35,919 nt of DNA from Limisphaerales bacterium (lineage in GTDB: Bacteria > Verrucomicrobiota > Verrucomicrobiia > Limisphaerales > UBA11358). Of the stretch, positions 6,512 to 13,109 are shown piece by piece (within the stretch, counting starts at the first letter, position 1; each line of letters opens with the position of its first letter). The position numbers and the translations under genes are program-made. A model generated the notes under the pieces. That model had not been told where the DNA came from and did not search any database. It worked only from the letters and a program-made list of their open reading frames with translations. The stretch lies in NCBI GenBank assembly GCA_003134375.1, contig PLAY01000028.1, forward strand, positions 1 to 35,919. The letters run 5' to 3'.

Positions 6512-8167
6512 ATGAGCCAAAACGAAGCGAGGTCATCCACCCTCCGCAGTACTGCTGCTGACAAGGCATCCATCCTTCCCCGTAACGCCCCTGGCGTGCC
6601 GACCCACCCTTCCCGCCGCGGCTACGGAGGACGGGAGCTGAGATTACTCCCGCCAGTCCTGTTGAGCGTTTTCCTGATGGTCTGCTCGTCGGCTCAGGCC
6701 AAACCGAAATTCAACACCAGTGAAATCGCCGGCCCATGCCAGCAGTTGATGATTTGCGATCTGGACGGCGACGGCTTCAAGGATCTAGTTCTGATGGACG
6801 ATACCAATCTATCCATCTATTACCAGGATCCCAAGCTGGGCTTCACCCACGAACCGCAACAAACCTGGCATCTCGATCCCCGGCCATGTCTGGTCTGGAC
6901 GGCCAAACTGGGCGGGCCGGCCGGAAGTTTGCTCGTCATGACCAGCGATGGAGTGACGGAGCTTTGTTTTACCAATCGAACCGGCCCTCCCGCAGCCCGG
7001 CAAATCATCCGGCAACCCACGATCGTTCCGGAGGCGGCGGAAGCAAGCGAAGGCACGAACGCGATGTACCTTCCGCTGTCGGTCGAGACGGGCCTTCGCC
7101 GCGCCGCAGCAGCCGTGGGAGGCGATCTGGCTCGGGCTACGGCCACGCAGGCCGACCGCGACTGGCCGTTGCTGCTGGTGCCGGCGGCAGACGGAATTCA
7201 GATCTGGCAATATCGCGGCGAGTGGCGTCAGGCACAAGTCATCGGCCATGCCATCGAAGCCGGCCTGCAACTGTCAGTAACCAATCCCGGATATACCAGG
7301 TCGCTTGGATTCGACCTGAGCGTGGGCGACGTCAACGGCGACGGACGCGATGATCTGATGGTCAGACGCAGCAATGGCTGGACCAACACCTACAGTCTTT
7401 ACCTTCAGCAGACCAACGGCCTGTTCGCCCTTGAACCCGCGCTAATCTACGCGGACAAGGTGGAACCGTTTTCATGGCTTTGCTGGGCCGATCTGAACCG
7501 CGACGCCAAAGTGGATCTGATCAAGGGCATCTGGCTGAACGAGTCTTCATTCTTGCCCGGGGTTCCTTCCGGCAAAGTGCTGGTGAGCACTTATATTGCC
7601 GACGAGCACGGACGGATTCCGGCCGAACCGCAACAGGTTTTTCGCAAGAACGACTGGACGGCCGCAGTCCCGGTGGTGGACGTGGATGGCGATGGTTTTC
7701 CGGACCTGGTTTTGGGCTACAGTCGCATCGAGGACAAGGAGGGCCTTCGCAAGATGATCACCACCAAAAAGCTCGATTACAATCTCCGGTTTTACTTCTA
7801 CCGGCCCGGCTTTGGCTTTCCAACAGAAGCGGACTGTCAACGTGACGTGGTCATCCATCTGGATCTGGATCGAGCCGAGATGCAGGAGGGCCTGCATCAA
7901 TCTTTCGTGCGCTACGTCAAGCTCGGCGGCGATTTTAACGGGGATGGCAAAACGGATTTGCTGGTGCGGGACCACAGTGATGCGATCTCGGTTTACTCCT
8001 TTGTTTCGCGAGAAAAAGGGTTCAGCCCGGAACCGGACCTGCGATTCAGTTGCCCGGAACCGATTGACGAGTGGCAGGTCGCGGATCTGAACAACGATGG
8101 CGTCAGCGATCTAATTGTGAAACTGGCGAAACAAAAAGGCTTTCGCATATTCATCAGCCAGAAATAA
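6512..8167 (+). CDS. Secreted FG-GAP repeat (integrin-like beta-propeller) protein 1
   Basis: About 551 aa, exported. A hydrophobic stretch (45-57) ends at SSAQA-KP, a signal peptidase I type site near residue 63. At least six FG-GAP/VCBS repeats with Ca-binding DxDGDG loops follow: DLDGDGFKD (83 onward), DVNGDGRDD, DLNRDAKVD, DVDGDGFPD, DFNGDGKTD and DLNNDGVSD, spread evenly to the C-terminus, as in a seven-bladed propeller. Such proteins bind partners or ligands at the cell surface. The start is uncertain: the frame is open from 6296, and the N-terminal region before the signal helix (RNAPGVPTHPSRRGYGG) looks like translated repeat DNA. First gene of a tightly spaced run leading into an ABC transporter. 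Confidence 0.8.
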   Translation: MSQNEARSSTLRSTAADKASILPRNAPGVPTHPSRRGYGGRELRLLPPVLLSVFLMVCSSAQAKPKFNTSEIAGPCQQLMICDLDGDGFKDLVLMDDTNLSIYYQDPKLGFTHEPQQTWHLDPRPCLVWTAKLGGPAGSLLVMTSDGVTELCFTNRTGPPAARQIIRQPTIVPEAAEASEGTNAMYLPLSVETGLRRAAAAVGGDLARATATQADRDWPLLLVPAADGIQIWQYRGEWRQAQVIGHAIEAGLQLSVTNPGYTRSLGFDLSVGDVNGDGRDDLMVRRSNGWTNTYSLYLQQTNGLFALEPALIYADKVEPFSWLCWADLNRDAKVDLIKGIWLNESSFLPGVPSGKVLVSTYIADEHGRIPAEPQQVFRKNDWTAAVPVVDVDGDGFPDLVLGYSRIEDKEGLRKMITTKKLDYNLRFYFYRPGFGFPTEADCQRDVVIHLDLDRAEMQEGLHQSFVRYVKLGGDFNGDGKTDLLVRDHSDAISVYSFVSREKGFSPEPDLRFSCPEPIDEWQVADLNNDGVSDLIVKLAKQKGFRIFISQK

Positions 8168-8169
8168 CC

Positions 8170-9756
8170 ATGTTTTTCCTGCCACAACTTGGAGCCGACG
8201 ACAGCAGCTTCCTGTTTCCGGAGTGCGGCCCTCCGGGCCGCAGCAACGAGGTGAGCGCGCAGGCTCAGGAAACTTCCACGCCAGCACAAAATTTCTCCAG
8301 GCTGCGGCCGGGACGACCGCACTCCGTTTGCGCCGCCATTCTGTTGCTGTTGCTCGCGGTGAATGTCAGCCGGGCCGACCCGGTTGAGCTGTCGCGTCAG
8401 TTAATCACGCTTCCAGCCAACGCCGGTGCGCCGCTGTTTGTTGATATTGAAGGGCACGGACGCTGCAATCTGCTCGTGATTGATACGGTGGAGAAAAAAC
8501 TTCTGAACTATCGCCAGCGCCCGGACGGCTTCACCAACTCACCCGATCAGGTCATTCCCCTGCCGCCACAAACCGCCTGGGTCGCTCCGTGCGACGTGGA
8601 TGCGCATCCCGGCCTTGAACTGCTGATGTCCACTGCTACCGGGCTGTTTTATTGCCGGCAGAACGCCGGCTTGTTCGAATCGGAGCGACACCCGCTCGTC
8701 GAGGTGAGCCAGGGATTCACCAACTACGACCTGCCAACCCTGACTTTGCTGAACAGGAACAAAGCCGGAACGAACGATTTAATCCCGGTGATTTCCGCGG
8801 GGCAGACCTTGCTGTACCATCGGAACAGTGCTTACGAATGGAGCCCCGGACCGCCGCTGGCCCTCGACGTGAAACAAACGGCCTGGTCCGTCAACCGTTA
8901 CTTGTGGCGCGACTTTTGGGCGTTGGGACCCAATCCGGCGCACAGTCTGGACGTTGAACAATCGTTTCGCGCCAAGCCGGAGCACGTGCAGGACAAGGAA
9001 CCGGAGAACGAAGTCATCCGAAAGATCATCGCCGACATGAAAAAAACCGCCGTCGCGAGTCCGCCACAACTGGACCGCGTAGATGTGGATGGCGATGGCC
9101 GGGAAGACCTGGTTCTGTGGCAGGCCAGCGGCAAGCTGGATTTCAAAACCGACGTTTATATCTTCCTGCGCGGTGCGGACCAAAAGTTGCCCGAACAGCC
9201 GTCGCAAGTTCTGCACTGTCGCGGGTTCCCGATTCCCATCGGCTCCACCTATAAGCGATCGCCTGTGCATGATCTGAATGGCGATGGCGTATGTGAACTG
9301 GTTCTGCTCGAGATGAAAACCCGCATCATCTCCGAGAGCGGACTGGTGGAAACGGCGCTCTCGCACGGAGTGGATTGGGCGCTGACGATCCGGTCGTTCC
9401 AACCCGGCGGCTTTTCCCGCAGCCCGGACGCGTCCGTGCTGGTGACGGGGATCCTGCCATCGGAAGTTCTGGCCGGGTGGCCGTTTCTGGTTCAAGGAGA
9501 CTTCAATGGCGACGGCCGCCTCGATCTTCTGGTCCGTCGCTCGGACACTCAATGGAATATTTTTTACAGCACGACGAACGGACACTGGTTCGAGTCGCAA
9601 CCCGCAATGACTTTCGACGTGCCGACGCACGGTTATATTGAAATCCAGGACCTGAATGGCGATGGGTTGTCGGATATCATCTGGCACGAGTGGGACAAGC
9701 CCAACCTTTCCATTTTCATGTCGCCACCACGCCAGGCAAACGGTAAAAACCCATGA
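8170..9756 (+). CDS. Secreted FG-GAP repeat protein 2
   Basis: About 528 aa, a paralogue-like partner of the preceding gene, starting 2 nt after its stop. A signal-peptide core (AAILLLLLAVNV, 55-66) ends at SRA-DP. FG-GAP loops are DVDGDGRED, DLNGDGVCE, DFNGDGRLD and DLNGDGLSD. An inverted repeat (8220-8325) lies inside the region coding for residues 18-52, so the 50-residue leader before the signal core is largely repeat-derived; a GTG at 8251 is an alternative start. The stop overlaps the ATG of the ABC ATPase gene (ATGA at 9753-9756), showing translational coupling. It is probably a surface component working with that transporter (inference). Confidence 0.82.
   Translation: MFFLPQLGADDSSFLFPECGPPGRSNEVSAQAQETSTPAQNFSRLRPGRPHSVCAAILLLLLAVNVSRADPVELSRQLITLPANAGAPLFVDIEGHGRCNLLVIDTVEKKLLNYRQRPDGFTNSPDQVIPLPPQTAWVAPCDVDAHPGLELLMSTATGLFYCRQNAGLFESERHPLVEVSQGFTNYDLPTLTLLNRNKAGTNDLIPVISAGQTLLYHRNSAYEWSPGPPLALDVKQTAWSVNRYLWRDFWALGPNPAHSLDVEQSFRAKPEHVQDKEPENEVIRKIIADMKKTAVASPPQLDRVDVDGDGREDLVLWQASGKLDFKTDVYIFLRGADQKLPEQPSQVLHCRGFPIPIGSTYKRSPVHDLNGDGVCELVLLEMKTRIISESGLVETALSHGVDWALTIRSFQPGGFSRSPDASVLVTGILPSEVLAGWPFLVQGDFNGDGRLDLLVRRSDTQWNIFYSTTNGHWFESQPAMTFDVPTHGYIEIQDLNGDGLSDIIWHEWDKPNLSIFMSPPRQANGKNP
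8220..8325. repeat. Inverted repeat inside the FG-GAP 2 leader
   Basis: Arms GGAGTGCGG (8220-8228) and CCGCACTCC (8317-8325), with inner arms GGCCGCAGC (8236-8244) and GCTGCGGCC (8301-8309). It looks like a dispersed palindromic element that has entered the 5' end of a coding region while the frame stayed open. Confidence 0.8.
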
Positions 9757-10781
9757 TGGAATCTCCACCAGCACTGGTTTTGGAAGACGTTTCCAAGCGA
9801 TTTGGGCGCGTTCAGGCGGTGGACCATCTTTCCTTGCAGGTTGAACCCGGCCACCTGGCCGGGTTTCTTGGACCGAACGGAGCGGGCAAGAGCACCACAC
9901 TTTACATGATCCCCCGGCTGGTGCGGCCCACCCACGGGCGCATCAGCCTCTTCGGCGTGGATATCTGGAAAAATTACAAAAAAGCCATCCGCTCCGTGGG
10001 CATCACCGTGGAGACGCCGGCTTTTTATGAATATCTGTCCGGCCGGAAGAACCTCGAACTTACCGCCCGTTTGCTCGACCACGTTTCCGCGCGTGAAATT
10101 GATGAAATCCTGGAACGGATCGGCCTGGCGGAGCGGCAGCATGATCGCGTGCGGGTTTATTCGACCGGCATGAAACAGCGCCTGGGCATCGGCCGGGCGA
10201 TGCTGGGCCGGCCACGCCTCCTGATCCTGGACGAGCCGACCAACGGGATGGACCCCGAGGGAACCCACGAAGTGCTCTCGTTCCTGCGCGAGAAAGTCAG
10301 GAACGACGGGCTTACGATATTCATCTCCAGCCATCTGATGTCCGAGATCGAGGAGTATTGCGACTCGGTATTTGTCATCAATCGCGGGCATCTGGTGGCT
10401 TCCGGCCGCGTGAAGGAGTTGTTGAAACCGCACGAACGGATCGTGCGGGTCACCTTCCAGGGCAAGGTTCCCGATCGCGATTTCATTTCGCGCCACGAAC
10501 AGATCCGGAATGTGGAACCCGTGACCGCGGATACGATGGAGATCACGCTGGCGCAGGACGATTCCGCGTGGCTGAACCAATGTCTGCAGCAGGCGGGGTT
10601 CAGGGTTTCAGCCATTGCGCCCAAGCAAAAGACGTTGAAAGAATTTTTCCTTTCCATCACGGGCCTTCGCCACGCTGAAGTGCCGCTTTCGATCAATCAG
10701 GCTCCGGCCGCGCAAGCCGGGCTTTACGCGCCGCAGAGCCAGGCTTCGGCCACGCAGGCGGGAGACAAATCCCATGACTAG
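9753..10781 (+). CDS. ABC transporter ATP-binding protein (ABC-2 type)
   Basis: 342-aa nucleotide-binding subunit. Walker A GPNGAGKST (40-48), the signature region YSTGMKQRLGIGRAM, Walker B LLILDEPTNGMDPEG and the switch histidine in FISSHLMSEIEE are all present. This is the CcmA/NatA-like class that pairs with a separate ABC-2 permease, here the next gene, overlapping by 8 nt. The last 25-30 residues (Gln/Ala-rich, QSQASATQAG) go beyond the usual domain and are encoded by a sequence shared with a spot in FG-GAP gene 1, so they look repeat-derived. Probably an exporter; substrate unknown. Confidence 0.93.
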   Translation: MMESPPALVLEDVSKRFGRVQAVDHLSLQVEPGHLAGFLGPNGAGKSTTLYMIPRLVRPTHGRISLFGVDIWKNYKKAIRSVGITVETPAFYEYLSGRKNLELTARLLDHVSAREIDEILERIGLAERQHDRVRVYSTGMKQRLGIGRAMLGRPRLLILDEPTNGMDPEGTHEVLSFLREKVRNDGLTIFISSHLMSEIEEYCDSVFVINRGHLVASGRVKELLKPHERIVRVTFQGKVPDRDFISRHEQIRNVEPVTADTMEITLAQDDSAWLNQCLQQAGFRVSAIAPKQKTLKEFFLSITGLRHAEVPLSINQAPAAQAGLYAPQSQASATQAGDKSHD

Positions 10782-11571
10782 CCAATTCGTACCGTTATTG
10801 CGAAACGAAATCGCGAAGGCGGTGCGCCGCAAGCTGCCTTACTTCGGCATTTTCGCCGTGGGTCTGTTGTGCGTGATCATTTATTTTATCGCCGGCCAGC
10901 TTAGCAACACCGCCACGGCGAACGCCTGGGGTTATGTCGGTTTTTCCATGCAACTGGTCTTCACGGACCTTGGCCCGATTTTTATCATCGTGTTCGCGGC
11001 CATGTTGGTGGCGGAAGAAACGGGCGCCGGCACGATCCGCGCCGCGCTGGCCGCTCCGGTGTACCGTTGGGAGTTGTACCTGGCCAAGGCGGTTACCGGG
11101 CTGCTTTACATGATCGTCCTTTCAGCCGCCGCCCTGCTGTTCTCCGTGGCGCTGGCCAAAATCCATTACCACTTCGGCGCGGTGGGCGATTCTGCCGGAG
11201 TTGTCTATGGCCGGAACCAGGCGATGCACGAGCTCCTGGCAAGTTACGCGTTCAGTTGGATACCGTTAAGCGCTCTCGTCATGTATGGGATACTGATCTC
11301 CACCATCGTTCGCACTCCGGGAGCAGCTGTGGCGGTGGGCATCAGCACCTTGTTCGTCATTGAGTTCACCAAGCACCTGGCGGGACTTGATCCCTACATC
11401 TTCACCCGCTACATCACTTACTCCTGGCTGAACCTCCAGCAACTCGCCCAGGGGATGGATTATCAATGGCGGCCGGAAGTGTGGAAGATGATCGAATTGT
11501 CCGGAGTGTCCGCCGTCGTGACGTTTGTTGCCGGCCTGATCATTTTTGTGAGACAAGACCTCAACCATTAA
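10774..11571 (+). CDS. ABC-2 type transporter permease
   Basis: 265-aa inner-membrane protein with about six hydrophobic spans (for example FGIFAVGLLCVIIYFIA, IFIIVFAAMLVA, GLLYMIVLSAAALLFSVA, AAVAVGISTLFVIEF, VVTFVAGLIIFV). The cytoplasmic segment EETGAGTIRAALAAPVYRWELYLAK after the second span is the typical ABC-2 permease pattern, where the coupling region precedes the next helix. It overlaps the ATPase gene by 8 nt and forms the transport channel with it. Confidence 0.92.
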   Translation: MTSQFVPLLRNEIAKAVRRKLPYFGIFAVGLLCVIIYFIAGQLSNTATANAWGYVGFSMQLVFTDLGPIFIIVFAAMLVAEETGAGTIRAALAAPVYRWELYLAKAVTGLLYMIVLSAAALLFSVALAKIHYHFGAVGDSAGVVYGRNQAMHELLASYAFSWIPLSALVMYGILISTIVRTPGAAVAVGISTLFVIEFTKHLAGLDPYIFTRYITYSWLNLQQLAQGMDYQWRPEVWKMIELSGVSAVVTFVAGLIIFVRQDLNH

Positions 11572-11574
11572 TTA

Positions 11575-12111
11575 ATGGCAATGAAAACTTCAATTGAACT
11601 GGAAAAATCGGCGGCGCTGCAGATCGCCACGTTGATGGTGGCGGCGGCGCGGACGGCGCCCAAGACGCGCGGTATTGACAACATCAAGACCGCCGCGATT
11701 AACGACGAGCCGACGAGGCAAAAGCTCGTCGCCAAGATGCGTGAGATCGCCGCAAAGGAGAATCGGCCTGGTATCGCGCGGGACGCCGGCAACATTGAGA
11801 ACTCGCCGGCCGTGGTCATTATTGGCGTGGAAGCCAACCCGGCTGGAATGAACTGCGGGTTCTGCGGCAAGCCATCCTGCGAAGTGTTGGAGGAGGCCCG
11901 CGGCATCTGCGCTTTCAACTCGATTGACCTCGGCATCGCCACGGCCTCGGCGGCGGAAGTGGCCGGCCGGTTCCACGTGGACAACCGCATCATGTATTCC
12001 ATCGGCCGCGCGTGCCTGGACCTGGGCCTGTTCGGGCCAAAGGTCAAACAGGCACTCGGAGTTCCACTGAGCGTAACCGGCAAAAATCCGTTCTTCGACC
12101 GCCAAGCGTAG
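11575..12111 (+). CDS. DUF2148 ferredoxin-domain protein
   Basis: 178-aa protein of the DUF2148 (COG4739) type. Four cysteines, C94, C97, C102 and C112 (NCGFCGKPSC plus IC), could ligate an iron-sulfur cluster, resembling the 4Fe-4S domain of Fe-S corrinoid/ferredoxin proteins. The conserved N-terminal AARTAPKTRGIDN fits the family. The function is not established. It starts 3 nt after the permease stop, so it is probably in the same transcript, though its link with the transporter is unclear. Confidence 0.85.
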   Translation: MAMKTSIELEKSAALQIATLMVAAARTAPKTRGIDNIKTAAINDEPTRQKLVAKMREIAAKENRPGIARDAGNIENSPAVVIIGVEANPAGMNCGFCGKPSCEVLEEARGICAFNSIDLGIATASAAEVAGRFHVDNRIMYSIGRACLDLGLFGPKVKQALGVPLSVTGKNPFFDRQA

Positions 12112-12221
12112 GCGACTTTTCTTGAACCCAACGAATCGCCCGTCGTCGGGCGCGTCCGAAGTTTTTGCCCTGTGCGATGCGAGGCGGATTGTCATCTAGC
12201 CGGTTTGGCGGTAAATTAAAG

Positions 12222-12246
12222 CGCGTCACAACGCACGCGTTTTTTT
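12222..12246 (+). terminator. Possible weak terminator
   Basis: A 5-bp stem CGCGT/ACGCG (12222-12226, 12235-12239) is followed by seven T residues (12240-12246) that directly abut the ATG of the next gene. It could end the upstream operon; the stem is short, so confidence is low. Confidence 0.35.
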
Positions 12247-12978
12247 ATGCCGTTCCAATTGCTCAATCTTGATGGGGTGGCCAATTATTTGCACCTCACG
12301 CCTGCGGACATCGAGCAGCGGGTGAAGAACCGCGAAATTCCTTTTGAAAAGCGCGGCAACCGGATCGTCTTTCGCCAGAGCGAAATTGATGCCTGGGCTT
12401 CGCAACGCATCCTCGGTTTGTCCGGCCAGCAATTGGCTGTTTATCATCAGAAATCCACGAGCCAAACGCGAAAAAATCTGCCGCACGAAACCATCCTGCC
12501 GGAATTGCTCCAGCCGGGAGCCATTGCCTCGGCCATGACGTCCAAAACCAAGGCGTCCGTCCTGCGCGATCTGGTGGCGCTCGCGGAAAAAACCGGGAAC
12601 CTCTGCGATCCCAAAGCCCTGCTGGCCAGCCTGGAGGCGAGAGAGAAATTGTGTTCCACGGCAGTGCCGGGCGGATTTGCGTTGCCGCACCCGCGGGCCC
12701 ATGAACCTTACCTGTTTGTGACTTCATTCATCGTGGTGGGGCGGCCGATCCAGGAAATCCATTGCGGCGCGCCCGACGGCCAGCCGACCCATCTGTTCTT
12801 CCTGATTTGCTGTCAGAATGACCAGTTGCATTTGCACACGCTGGCCCGCTTGTGCCTGCTCGCGCAGAAAACCAAATTGCTCGACCAGCTCCGCGAGGCG
12901 CCCGACGCCGAAACCATGCGCAACTCCCTCATCACGGCCGAACAGGAAGTTCTGGCCGACCGGAAAATTGTTTCGTAG
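12247..12978 (+). CDS. HTH-PTS EIIA (fructose/Ntr-type) fusion protein
   Basis: 243-aa protein with two parts. Residues 1-57 are an excisionase/MerR-like helix-turn-helix (LDGVANYLHLTPADIEQRVKN, then IPFEKRGNRIVFRQSEIDAW). Residues 80-240 are a PTS EIIA type 2 domain with the phosphoryl-accepting histidine in GFALPHPRAHE (H148) and FFLICCQNDQLHLHTLARL. It likely senses phosphotransferase status, like PtsN, and may bind DNA or a partner through the HTH (inference). No EIIB/EIIC genes are nearby, so it is probably regulatory and not a sugar transporter subunit. No Shine-Dalgarno is visible. Confidence 0.87.
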   Translation: MPFQLLNLDGVANYLHLTPADIEQRVKNREIPFEKRGNRIVFRQSEIDAWASQRILGLSGQQLAVYHQKSTSQTRKNLPHETILPELLQPGAIASAMTSKTKASVLRDLVALAEKTGNLCDPKALLASLEAREKLCSTAVPGGFALPHPRAHEPYLFVTSFIVVGRPIQEIHCGAPDGQPTHLFFLICCQNDQLHLHTLARLCLLAQKTKLLDQLREAPDAETMRNSLITAEQEVLADRKIVS

Positions 12979-13109
12979 AAACTGCGCCCAAGGCGGCTCC
13001 CGGTCGCTGCTCCGCAGCTATTCGGTTCGCTTCGCCGCCATCTGGCAACATCACTTTCGATGCGTTTCTTTGTCACCTATTGGCCCTTTTCGGGTGCTTA
13101 CCGGGTGAT

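Noticed and set aside
8779..10580. Long minus-strand open frames opposite the FG-GAP and ABC genes
   Set aside because: They are antisense shadows of well-supported, coupled genes and lack a recognisable domain.
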